This document shows positions 1 through 7,309 of a DNA stretch of 64,000 nt, piece by piece (the stretch's first letter is position 1; each line of letters begins with the position of its first letter). Below the pieces are notes generated by a model. That model ran no database searches, had not been told where the DNA came from, and saw nothing but the letters and a program-made list of their open reading frames with translations. The stretch lies in assembly GCA_035506135.1 (NCBI GenBank), contig DATJPY010000077.1:66981-130980 (forward strand), given 5' to 3'. Both the position numbers and the translations under genes were made by a program. The stretch comes from DATJPY01 sp035506135. GTDB lineage: Bacteria; Myxococcota_A; UBA9160; PR03.

Positions 1-1131
1 CGTGCGTCCCGGTCGCGCCGCCTCGCGCAGCAGCATCGCGAGCAGGACGGACGTCGGGACGAGGACCACGAACGAGAAGGGCGAGAGCAGGCGAAGCCGG
101 TCGAAGCCGGGAAGCACCGCGCGCAGCAGCTCGAAGACCGGTCCGCCCGGCCCGCCCGCGGCCGCGACGCAGACCGCGATCGCACCGGCGTAGCTCCAGG
201 CCCGCTCGTCGCGGAGCAGCGGCAGGAACGGGAGCGCGACGAGCGCGAGCACGCTCCCGATCGGCGCCGCGAAGTAGACGTAGCGCCCCGGCGCGTAGAG
301 CTCCGGGGCGGGGTCGAAGACGAGCCCGACCAGGAAGTTCTGCCACGGGAACGAGTTCAGCACCGCCACCGAGTCCTGTCGCACCGAGTGGCGCGCGAGC
401 TCGAGGAGCGGGAGGACCTGGAGCGCCGCGATGCCGACGCCGAGCGCGAGCGCCGCGGCGAAGCCCGGCGCGTGCGTGGCGAGGCGCCTCGGTGCCAGGG
501 CGACGCGGATCGCGAGCGCGAGACCGAGGAAGAGCACGAGCGCGTAGGCGGTCGGCACGTAGCCGGCGAGCACGGCGAGCGCGAGCGCGACGCCGAGCCC
601 GACCGTGCGCCTCGCCGACGGCCGTGCGTACCAGAGCTCGAAGGCCACCAGCGCGACGGCGCTCCACGCGATCGAGTGGGCGTAGGAGAGGTTGTAGAGG
701 GTCGCGAGCACGGCCGGCGAGAACGCGGCGGCGAGCGCGCCGGCCAGGGCGAAGCCCGCCCCGAGACCGAGCACGCGCCCGAGCAGGAATGCGCTCACGC
801 CGGTCAGGAGGAAGCTCGCGACGTACAGGAGATCGTGCGCCACGAGCAGCGGGAAGAGCCCGAGGACGAGCCATCGGAGCGGGTGGAAGAGGCCGCTCGT
901 TCCCTCGGCATGGACCGGGAATCCGAACGAGACCGAGGGCTCCCAGAGATTCCACTCGCCCGAGCCGAGAGCGCGCGCGACCAGGTGGTTCATCGGCAGG
1001 CTGTGCGTGACGTTGTCGCCGGTGAGCGCCGAGACGGGCCGCGTGAAGAGGGGGAGGAACCAGAGGATCGATACGGCGGCCAGGAGGGCCAGGGCGGCCG
1101 CCGAGGCGCGGGAAGAGCCAGGCGCCGCCAC
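1..1131 (-). CDS. YfhO-like polytopic membrane protein (3' end outside window)
   Basis: About 377 residues are visible; the gene runs off the left edge. The GTG start at 1131 lies 5 bp after the stop of the universal stress protein gene, so the two are probably co-transcribed. The protein opens with a transmembrane segment, then a loop containing GDNVTHSLPMNHLV and, shortly after, GEWNLWEPSVSFGFP. This resembles the conserved first extracytoplasmic loop of YfhO/GT-C-like membrane proteins (a GD..Q..P motif followed by lPLWnP..f.G.P). At least eight further hydrophobic helices follow. YfhO proteins are linked to lipid-linked sugar transfer in the envelope, but no substrate can be read here. 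Family call is by motif and topology; moderate confidence. Confidence 0.6.
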   Translation of the reverse strand, partial: MAAPGSSRASAAALALLAAVSILWFLPLFTRPVSALTGDNVTHSLPMNHLVARALGSGEWNLWEPSVSFGFPVHAEGTSGLFHPLRWLVLGLFPLLVAHDLLYVASFLLTGVSAFLLGRVLGLGAGFALAGALAAAFSPAVLATLYNLSYAHSIAWSAVALVAFELWYARPSARRTVGLGVALALAVLAGYVPTAYALVLFLGLALAIRVALAPRRLATHAPGFAAALALGVGIAALQVLPLLELARHSVRQDSVAVLNSFPWQNFLVGLVFDPAPELYAPGRYVYFAAPIGSVLALVALPFLPLLRDERAWSYAGAIAVCVAAAGGPGGPVFELLRAVLPGFDRLRLLSPFSFVVLVPTSVLLAMLLREAARPGRT

Positions 1132-1136
1132 CCGCG

Positions 1137-1598
1137 CTACGCCGGGGTCTTCACCGTGAGGACGGGACACGGAGCCTTCTGCACCACGCGCTCGGCGACG
1201 CTTCCGAGCAGCAGGTGCTTGAGGCCGGTGTGCCCGCGCGTGCCGATCACGATCAGGTCCGCGCGCCGCTCGCGCGCCTCCTCCTCGATCACGCTCGCCG
1301 GGTAGCCCTCGCGGATCGCCGTCTCGACGGCGAGGCCGCGCGCGCGCAGCTCCGCGGCGTAGCGCTCGAGGTTGTGGCTCGCGTCCGCCTTCACCTGGGT
1401 CCAGAAGTCCGGCGGCAGATAGGCGCCCTCGAGCTGCTGGAAGTCGACCGGGAGGTGATAGGCGTGGAGCAGCACGAGCTTGCTCTGGTGCTCCTCCGCC
1501 AGGTGCGCCGCCCACTCCAGCACCGCGCCCGCGTTGGGCGAGAAGTCGACGGGAACGAGAATGGTCCGGACGTCGATCGTCATCCCATTAGCCTGCAT
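1137..1598 (-). CDS. Universal stress protein (UspA family)
   Basis: A single-domain Usp of 153 residues. It begins with the typical strand and loop RTILVPVDFSPNAG and ends with the nucleotide-binding signature GTRGHTGLKHLLLGSVAERV (G-x2-G-x9-G-S), so ATP binding is expected. Two in-frame ATGs are possible, at 1598 and 1583. I chose 1598 because AGAGGGGG lies about 10 bases upstream, whereas 1583 has no clear ribosome binding site; both leave the Usp fold intact. It is cytoplasmic. The YfhO-like gene follows 5 bp downstream. Usp proteins are generally linked to stress survival; no specific role can be inferred. Confidence 0.88.
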   Translation of the reverse strand: MQANGMTIDVRTILVPVDFSPNAGAVLEWAAHLAEEHQSKLVLLHAYHLPVDFQQLEGAYLPPDFWTQVKADASHNLERYAAELRARGLAVETAIREGYPASVIEEEARERRADLIVIGTRGHTGLKHLLLGSVAERVVQKAPCPVLTVKTPA

Positions 1599-1668
1599 CG
1601 GGCCGACCCCCTCTGGCAAGGGCCTTTCGTCCGCTGGAACGCCCCCAAAACGCAGCACCGGCAATCGG

Positions 1669-1697
1669 TTGACGCTCCCGGGGGCCGGCCCTACCGT
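1669..1697 (+). promoter_or_regulatory. Sigma-70-type promoter for tRNA-Ala
   Basis: TTGACG at 1669-1674, a 17-base spacer, and TACCGT at 1692-1697. The predicted start of transcription, near 1704, is about 5 bases before the tRNA. The -35 box is strong and the -10 keeps the key T, A and final T. Seen by eye, not measured. Confidence 0.6.
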
Positions 1698-1708
1698 CCG
1701 TCCCTTCC

Positions 1709-1784
1709 GGGGCCGTAGCTCAACTGGGAGAGCGCTGCGTTCGCAACGCAGAGGTTGGCGGTTCGATCCCGCTCGGCTCCACCA
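1709..1784 (+). tRNA. tRNA-Ala (anticodon CGC)
   Basis: A full cloverleaf can be drawn. The acceptor stem GGGGCCG (1709-1715) pairs with CGGCTCC (1774-1780) with one G-U pair. The anticodon stem is CTGCG/CGCAG around loop TTCGCAA, giving anticodon CGC, which reads GCG. The T-arm is GGCGG-TTCGATC-CCGCT. Discriminator A and an encoded CCA end at 1784. GCG alanine codons are abundant in this high-GC genome. The 3' two-thirds of the tRNA is antisense to the end of the membrane spermidine-synthase-like gene. Confidence 0.96.
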
Positions 1785-4290
1785 CCATCATGCGCGGCTC
1801 CGAAGGCTCGGCCCGATCCGGGTGCCGCGCGGTCCCACCGTCCTGCTCGCCGCGGAGCGCGACCACCAGGGCGATTGCCGCCGCCGCGTAGCTCGCGACG
1901 CCCGTCCAGAGCGCCGCCGAGATGCCCTCCGAGATCGCGATCGCGAGCGCCACGACCGAGGCGCACACCGACGCGGCGCCGTTGAGGCCCCAGAACCAGG
2001 GCGTGAGCCTCGCGTGTCGGAGCGAGGCGGCGCCGAGCCCGAGCGGGAAGGCCATACCGAGGAGCAGCCCGATCGGGGCGAGGATCGCGATCGCGAGGGC
2101 GATTCGGAGCGGCGTGGGCTCGCTGCGGAACGACTCGACGACACCCGGCGTCACCACGCCGAATGCGACCAGCACGGCGACGAGCGCCCCGAGCCGCCAG
2201 ATCTGGCGCCGCGCGGCAGCGGCCGAGTCGATGCGCGGCGTGAGCGCGCTGCCGATTCCGCTCGACAGCAGCAGCGCGAAGAGGAGCACCGTGAGCCCGT
2301 AGACCGGGTGCCCGAGGAAGACGATCAGCCGCTGCATCTGCGAGATCTCGATGCACATGAAGCCGAAGCCGATCGCCAGGAAGTAGAGCAGCCACGGCGT
2401 GGCGCTCCCGGGGATCCGCTCGCGGGTCAGCGCGAGCGGCAGGATCAGGAAGAGGAACGTCATGACGAGCGAGATCACGAGCAGCGCGGCCAGGACGCGC
2501 ACCGCCCGCGCGTTGTTGTCGCCCAGCCCCGCGAGCCCGCCGCGCAGGGCGGTCTGGATCGTCAGCGTGTGGAAGAAGAACGGGCGATCGTCGGTCGGCG
2601 GCGAGAGGTCGAAGGCCGAGCGCGCGCCCGCGACGTCGCCGCGCGCGAGCGCCACCAGCCGCGGGTCCGAGGTCTCCTCGGGGCTCAGCAGGATGGTGAA
2701 GCGCAGCGCGTCCGCGGTGGCGCGCAGCGCGGCGAGGTCGCTCGGCGAGAGCGGCGACGGGCTCGCGAGCAGGGTCGCCACCCCCATCTTCACGTGCGCG
2801 CTGCGCGGCAGGTTGGTCACGAGGGCGAGATGCGCCAGGGGATCCGCCGCGCCCGACTCGCGCAGCGCCTCCGAGGCCAGGGAGAGCAGCCGCTGGGTCT
2901 CGGCGGGCTCTCCCGGCAGGTACCAGCGCGAGAACGAGATGAGCCCGTTCGGGGAGAGCCGCGAGAGGAAGACCTTCCACGCCTCGGTCGTGTAGAGCGC
3001 GTTCTCCGTGAGGACGAAGGCGCCGGCGGCAGTCGCCGCCCAGGTGTCGATGAGCGACACCTGGATCAGGTCGACGGGCTCCTCGAGCCGCGCGATGTAG
3101 CTCCGCGCCTCGTCGTTGACGAAGCGCACGCGCGGGTCGCGGTCGAGGTGGCCGGTGAAGTCGCCGAAGCGCCGGTTCAGCGCGTCGAGCAGGTCGGCGT
3201 TGACCTCGACACCCAGCACCGACCGCTGGCCGAAGCGGAGCGCCGAGAGCACGTCGCGACCGCCTCCCACGCCGACCACCAGCACGCGGGCGTTCGAGCG
3301 GAGGTGATGCGCGAGGTTGGTCACGTCGTAGGTGAGGTGGTCGACGGCGCCGAGGTCGCCGTCGAAGTGCGTCATCACGGTCCCGGCGTTCGCGTCGATC
3401 TCGAGGGCGAGCTGGCGCACCTTGGTCCGCGGCGTGACCGCGCTCGGCCCCCAGACGGCCGCCGTCCACGGGACGTCGGGGTTGCCGCTCGCCGCGATGT
3501 AGGCGTAGGAGCTCCAGCGCTCGAAGAGCGGACGCACCTGCTCTCGGCCCTTCAAGAACCCCGGCCGCAGCCAGGCGCCGGCCTGGCCGTCCAGCGAGAG
3601 GAAGACGGACCCGCCGAGCAGGAGCAGCGCCGACCCGGCCGCGGCCGCGCGCAGGCGCGGGGCCCGGGCGGGGGCGAAGAGCCAGGCGGCCACCGCGGCG
3701 ATGCCTGCCACGGCGATCACGGCGACGGGCGCGTCTGCCACCCGGAGCAGGGCGACGACGAGGAGGCACCCGAGGCCCGCGCCGGTCAGGTCGGCCGCGT
3801 AGAGCCGGCCGATCTGGAGCGGGAAGCGCGTGAGCGCGAGGCATACCACCGCACCGGAGAACACGAACGGGACGGCGATCACGGCGTACGTGAGGCCGAG
3901 ATACGCGACGGTCGAGGCGAAGGATCCCGCGGGCGCGCCCGAGTCGGTGAGAGCAACGGTTCCGGTGCCCGTGAGGTAGGGAATCTTCAGGTGCACGAAG
4001 AAGCACACCGCGGTCGAGAGGGCGAAGGCGAGCGCGCAGGATGCGAGCGCCGGCTCGGTCCGCTCCGGGGAGAAGCGCCGCGGACTCAGGAAGACCCACG
4101 TGGCCCCTGCCGAGAGCCCGAACATGGCGATCGAGATCGCCATGAAGGCGAAGTGGTACCAGAGCGTCACGCTGAAGATCCGGGTCAGGAGCACCTGGAG
4201 CATCAGCGTCGCGAGCGTGACCCCGAAGAGGCCCGCGTAGGTCCTCGCGCCGGCCCTCTCGGGCTGCCTCTCTTTGCCGCCGACCGCCAC
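1720..4290 (-). CDS. Spermidine-synthase-like membrane protein
   Basis: 856 residues. About six transmembrane helices span roughly residues 20-270. A Rossmann-type domain follows, with a glycine-rich SAM site (VLVVGVGGGRDVLSALRFG) and GVEVNADLL, as in spermidine synthases and class I methyltransferases. The C-terminal third is again membrane-embedded, including GFGFMCIEISQMQRLIVFLG. This architecture is common for large bacterial proteins annotated as spermidine-synthase-like, whose substrate is usually unknown; polyamine synthesis should not be assumed. The last 21 residues, including SGIEPPTSALRTQRSPS, are encoded antisense to tRNA-Ala, so the extreme C-terminus may be non-functional. Start chosen at ATG 4290; the preceding 177 bp separate it from a divergent gene. 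Confidence 0.75.
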   Translation of the reverse strand: MAVGGKERQPERAGARTYAGLFGVTLATLMLQVLLTRIFSVTLWYHFAFMAISIAMFGLSAGATWVFLSPRRFSPERTEPALASCALAFALSTAVCFFVHLKIPYLTGTGTVALTDSGAPAGSFASTVAYLGLTYAVIAVPFVFSGAVVCLALTRFPLQIGRLYAADLTGAGLGCLLVVALLRVADAPVAVIAVAGIAAVAAWLFAPARAPRLRAAAAGSALLLLGGSVFLSLDGQAGAWLRPGFLKGREQVRPLFERWSSYAYIAASGNPDVPWTAAVWGPSAVTPRTKVRQLALEIDANAGTVMTHFDGDLGAVDHLTYDVTNLAHHLRSNARVLVVGVGGGRDVLSALRFGQRSVLGVEVNADLLDALNRRFGDFTGHLDRDPRVRFVNDEARSYIARLEEPVDLIQVSLIDTWAATAAGAFVLTENALYTTEAWKVFLSRLSPNGLISFSRWYLPGEPAETQRLLSLASEALRESGAADPLAHLALVTNLPRSAHVKMGVATLLASPSPLSPSDLAALRATADALRFTILLSPEETSDPRLVALARGDVAGARSAFDLSPPTDDRPFFFHTLTIQTALRGGLAGLGDNNARAVRVLAALLVISLVMTFLFLILPLALTRERIPGSATPWLLYFLAIGFGFMCIEISQMQRLIVFLGHPVYGLTVLLFALLLSSGIGSALTPRIDSAAAARRQIWRLGALVAVLVAFGVVTPGVVESFRSEPTPLRIALAIAILAPIGLLLGMAFPLGLGAASLRHARLTPWFWGLNGAASVCASVVALAIAISEGISAALWTGVASYAAAAIALVVALRGEQDGGTARHPDRAEPSEPRMMVVEPSGIEPPTSALRTQRSPS

Positions 4291-4393
4291 CCTCGTCCCG
4301 CGCGCGCCCTGGGATCCGCACCCCGCGCTCCCGGCGTACCCCGAGGGTAGGGAGCGAACCGAGGGCTCGCCCGGGGCGACTCAGACGATGAGC

Positions 4394-4460
4394 CGCAGGG
4401 GCGCTTGTCTAGGTGTCTCCCCTGCGAAATCTTGACAGCTCCTTGCGATCGAGGACCCTG
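4394..4460 (+). promoter_or_regulatory. Candidate promoter with upstream inverted repeat
   Basis: An 8-bp inverted repeat, CGCAGGGG (4394-4401) and CCCCTGCG (4419-4426), lies just upstream of a perfect -35 box, TTGACA at 4432-4437. A weak -10 (ACCCTG) sits 17 bases later at 4455-4460. It would serve the small sigma-like gene at 4468. The repeat could be an operator or an RNA hairpin of a divergent transcript. Confidence 0.4.
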
Positions 4461-4467
4461 GGAAACG

Positions 4468-4797
4468 ATGCTGCTGACCACGGACACCGAGCTGACCCGG
4501 CGCGCGCTCCGCGGCGACCCGGACGCCTTCAACCGCGTCTTCGAGGCCAGCTTCCCGTGCGTGTGGCGCTTCGCGGCGCGGAGGCTCGGCTCGGCCGTCG
4601 GCGCCGAGACGCTCACGGCGGAGATCCTCGCGCGCATGTTCCGCGAGCTCGGCGCCTATGACGGGGAGGTGCCCTTCGCCGCCTGGCTCCTCGCGCTCTG
4701 CAAGGAGACCGCCCGCGCTGCCAGTGGGCTTCCGGCCCCGGCGCGGCACGGCGCGCAGGCGGATGGAACGGGTCCCTATCCCCTCTCGCGCAAGTAG
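4468..4797 (+). CDS. Sigma-70 region 2-like mini-protein
   Basis: 109 residues from ATG 4468, with GGGAAA before the start. Residues 3-85 look like region 2 of ECF sigma factors: LTRRALRGDPDAFNRVFEA, then AETLTAEILARMFREL and FAAWLLALCKETAR (core-binding and -10-recognition helices). No region 4 (-35-binding) domain follows; the frame ends after a short Pro/Ala-rich tail. It is therefore a truncated sigma factor, a region-2-only relative, or a remnant. The end overlaps the 3' end of rnhA on the other strand by 22 bp, which fits truncation by sequence change. No anti-sigma gene is adjacent. Family resemblance is moderate; function unknown. Confidence 0.5.
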   Translation: MLLTTDTELTRRALRGDPDAFNRVFEASFPCVWRFAARRLGSAVGAETLTAEILARMFRELGAYDGEVPFAAWLLALCKETARAASGLPAPARHGAQADGTGPYPLSRK

Positions 4798-5273
4798 GTC
4801 GTCGCGAGCGCGTCGGCGTACTCGTTCCAGCGCGAGCCATCGTGGGCCGCGATCCAGGTGAGCCGCACGCCGGGATGGGCGAGCGCCAGCCCGTAGAGCT
4901 CCTGCACCAGCTCGAGGTTGGCGATGGGCCCCGACTTGCGCCGCCATCCGCGCGCCGCCCAGCCCGCCGCCCACTCGTTCACCGTCTTCACGCAGAGCTG
5001 GCTGTCCGAGTAGACCGTGGTGCGGGCGCCGGCCGGCAGCAGCCGGAAGGCCTCGATCAGCGCGCGCAGCTCCATGCGGTTGTTGGTAGTCTGGGCCTCG
5101 GACCCGCTGCGCGACTCGACGATGCGGTCGTCCTCGACCCAGACGACGCCCCAGCCGCCGGGCCCCGGGTTGCCCTCGCACGAGCCGTCGGTGAAGAGCC
5201 CCGTGCGCGGCCCGTCCTTGTAACGGGTCAGGACCTCGTCGGGGCTCAGGAGGACGCCTTGCCGATCCGCCAC
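4776..5273 (-). CDS. rnhA: Ribonuclease HI-like protein
   Basis: 165 residues from GTG 5273. All four carboxylates of RNase HI are visible: D29 in FTDGSCEGNPGPGGWG, E68 in NNRMELRALIEA, D90 in VYSDSQLC and D154 in WNEYADAL. H144 is near the position of the catalytic-loop histidine. It should cleave the RNA strand of RNA-DNA hybrids in the cytoplasm. The reading frame stays open much further upstream, but that extension is compositional and the RNase H fold begins around residue 22, so the short form is preferred. There are about 20 extra N-terminal residues compared with E. coli. The start overlaps, head to head, the start of the divergent gene at 5259. Confidence 0.88.
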   Translation of the reverse strand: MADRQGVLLSPDEVLTRYKDGPRTGLFTDGSCEGNPGPGGWGVVWVEDDRIVESRSGSEAQTTNNRMELRALIEAFRLLPAGARTTVYSDSQLCVKTVNEWAAGWAARGWRRKSGPIANLELVQELYGLALAHPGVRLTWIAAHDGSRWNEYADALATTYLRERG

Positions 5274-5921
5274 GGCGCGCAGGGTAGGAAGCGGCTCGGC
5301 GTCGCGCTCGCGGCGGCCGCACTGGCAGCGCTCGCGGCGTCGGCCCCGCTCTCGGATGCGGCGCTCGTGCACCGGAGCTTCGAGGCGATGAAGCGCGCGC
5401 TCGCCGAGCGCGACGAGGCCGCGGCGCTCGCGCTCCTCTCGTCCGGGTCGCTCTATGAGTGGGCGCGCGACCGCGACCTCGCGCTCCACGGCGCGCGCGC
5501 CGACGTCCAGGCGCTCCCGCCCGGCCGGCGGCTCGCCGTCCTCGCGCTGCGGCATGCGCAGCCGGTCTTCCTGCTGCGCGACGGCTCGCCGCCCGAGCTC
5601 GCCGCCGCGGCAGTGCGCGCCGGGCTCGTCGATCGCTCGGCGCTCGACGCGATCGAGCTGGGCGACGTCGCGCGCCTGGCGGGCGACCGGGCGAGCGGCC
5701 TGGTGCTGGCCGCCGGCCTTCCCTCGGGCTTCCGCGCGGGCTTCGTTCGCGAGCGAGGCGCGTGGTGTCTCGACCTCCCCTCGTCGCTCGCGGCGGCCGA
5801 CCGCGTGGTGTCGCAGACGGCGCGGGCCACGGGCCTCGACGAGAACGTCGTGATCCTGAACCTGATCGGCGCGGCGAGCGGCGAGCCGGTCGGGGACGCG
5901 ATCTGGAAGCCGCTTCTGTGA
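5259..5921 (+). CDS. Secreted or periplasmic protein of unknown function
   Basis: 220 residues. The start is TTG 5259, chosen because a perfect AGGAGG (5248-5253) stands 5 bases upstream and because the frame then opens with a signal peptide (positive residues, then an Ala/Leu-rich core, LGVALAAAALAALAASAPLSDA). The mature part is mostly helical and Ala/Arg/Leu-rich with a recognisable DxAxALALLSSGSLYEWARD segment; no family is recognised. The first 15 bp overlap the start of rnhA on the opposite strand. The stop lies 20 bp from the stop of tgt, which is convergent. Reading frame and signal peptide are well supported; function unknown. Confidence 0.6.
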   Translation: MPIRHGAQGRKRLGVALAAAALAALAASAPLSDAALVHRSFEAMKRALAERDEAAALALLSSGSLYEWARDRDLALHGARADVQALPPGRRLAVLALRHAQPVFLLRDGSPPELAAAAVRAGLVDRSALDAIELGDVARLAGDRASGLVLAAGLPSGFRAGFVRERGAWCLDLPSSLAAADRVVSQTARATGLDENVVILNLIGAASGEPVGDAIWKPLL

Positions 5922-5940
5922 GGGCGATCCGCCGCGCCGC

Positions 5941-7071
5941 TCACTCCGGCGCCGAGGCCGCGGCGTAGCCGGCGAGGAACTCGCTCCGGAAGCTCTCGTA
6001 GCGCGCGGCCTGGATGGCCTGGCGCGCGCCGCCGACCAGGCGCTGGTAGAAGCGCACGTTGTGGATCGAGCAGAGCATCGCCGAGAGGATCTCGTTGGCC
6101 GCGAACAGGTGGTGCAGGTAGGCGCGCGAGAAGCCGCCCGCGCAGGCCGCACAGTCGCACGACACGTCGATCGGGTACCCGTCGCGACGGTAGCGGCGAT
6201 GCGTGAGCCGGATGCGGCCGCGCGCCGTGAAGACCGACGCCGAGCGGGCGAAGCGCGTCGGGATCACGCAGTCGAAGAGGTCGATGCCGAGCCCGATCGC
6301 GGCCAGCAGGTCCTCCGGCAGGCCGACGCCCATCAGGTAGCGGGGCTTCGCCTCCGGGAGCAGCGGCGCCGTGAAGCCCGTCACGCGGCACAGGAGCTCG
6401 TGCCCCTCGCCGACCGAGACGCCGCCGATCGCGTAGCCGGGGAGGTCGAGGGCGACCAGCGCGCGCGCGCACTCGCCGCGCAGCGCCTCGTACACGCTTC
6501 CCTGTACGATGCCGAAGAGCGCCTGGTCGCTGCGCCGGTGCGCGGCGAGGCAGCGCTCCATCCACGCGAGCGTGCGCCGCACGCCGGCGGCTGCGAGCCG
6601 CTCGTCGGCCGGATACGGCGTGCACTCGTCGAAGGCCATGATCACGTCGGCGCCGAGCGCGTTCTGGATCTCGATCGACCGCTCGGGCGTGAGCTCCATG
6701 GCGTCGCCGGTGACCTCGTTCTTGAAGCGCACGCCGTGGTCGCTGATCTCCTTGTGCGGCAGCGAGAAGACCTGGAAGCCGCCGCTGTCGGTGAGGATGG
6801 GCCCCCGCCAGCGCGTGAAGGCGTGCAGGCCACCGAGCTTCTCGACGACCTTCTCGCCGGGGCGCAGCGCGAGGTGGTAGGTGTTGGCGAGGATCATCTC
6901 GGCGCCGGTCGCGGCGACCTCGGCGGGCGCCATCGCCTTCACCGCGCCGTGGGTTCCGACCGGCATGAAGGCCGGCGTGTGGACCCGCCCGTGCGGCGTC
7001 TCGAGCAGACCCGCGCGGGCTGCGCCGTCGCGCGCCTCGAGCTGGAAGGAGAACGGCGCCCCAGGCGCCAT
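5941..7071 (-). CDS. tgt: Queuine tRNA-ribosyltransferase (TGT)
   Basis: 376 residues, the usual bacterial TGT length. It exchanges guanine-34 for preQ1 in tRNAs with GUN anticodons, the last base-exchange step of queuosine synthesis. Seen: the TIM-barrel signature RGPILTDSGGFQVFSL with catalytic D95, the nucleophile region GLGIDLFDCVIPTR, and the zinc site CDCAACAGGFSRAYLHHLF (C-x-C-x2-C and the following His). Full length and intact. A 42-residue basic protein is encoded 14 bp upstream on the same strand and is likely co-transcribed. No other queuosine genes are in the window. Confidence 0.96.
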   Translation of the reverse strand: MAPGAPFSFQLEARDGAARAGLLETPHGRVHTPAFMPVGTHGAVKAMAPAEVAATGAEMILANTYHLALRPGEKVVEKLGGLHAFTRWRGPILTDSGGFQVFSLPHKEISDHGVRFKNEVTGDAMELTPERSIEIQNALGADVIMAFDECTPYPADERLAAAGVRRTLAWMERCLAAHRRSDQALFGIVQGSVYEALRGECARALVALDLPGYAIGGVSVGEGHELLCRVTGFTAPLLPEAKPRYLMGVGLPEDLLAAIGLGIDLFDCVIPTRFARSASVFTARGRIRLTHRRYRRDGYPIDVSCDCAACAGGFSRAYLHHLFAANEILSAMLCSIHNVRFYQRLVGGARQAIQAARYESFRSEFLAGYAAASAPE

Positions 7072-7085
7072 GGGCGGCTCCCGAG

Positions 7086-7214
7086 CTAGCGATAGGTGCT
7101 GCGGTGGCCCGAGCTCCGGCGCCGCCGCGCGCGGCGCATCTTCGCCTTCAGCTTGGCGCGGTGGCGGGTGGACTTGCCGCGCTTGCGGTGGCTCAGGTCG
7201 GCGTCCTTCTTCAT
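7086..7214 (-). CDS. Small, very basic protein (42 aa) upstream of tgt
   Basis: Begins at ATG 7214 with a clear GGAGG seven bases upstream. Nearly half the residues are Lys or Arg (KRGKSTRHRAKLKAKMRR, then RARRRRSS). There is no signal peptide or membrane segment. Such composition suggests binding to RNA, as in small ribosomal or ribosome-associated proteins, but I recognise no family. The gene sits 14 bp before tgt, so a link to tRNA or ribosome biology is plausible by context only. The good ribosome binding site is the main argument that it is real. Confidence 0.6.
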   Translation of the reverse strand: MKKDADLSHRKRGKSTRHRAKLKAKMRRARRRRSSGHRSTYR

Positions 7215-7309
7215 CGCACCGCCTCCGGTCTCGGGGCCGCGCAGGCTAGGCGAGTCCCGGCGCGCCGTCCAGGCTACCTTGGCGGCCGCCACGCAACGCG
7301 GAGCGCGCG

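Noticed and set aside
1480..4350. A 950-codon open frame on the plus strand opposite the spermidine-synthase-like gene
   Set aside because: Composition is Arg/Glu/Gly/Ala-rich without domains; it is the antisense shadow of a well-supported gene in high-GC DNA.
4776..6152. A 458-residue form of rnhA extending upstream
   Set aside because: The extension is Arg/Ala-rich, antisense to the secreted-protein gene and tgt, and lies outside the RNase H fold.
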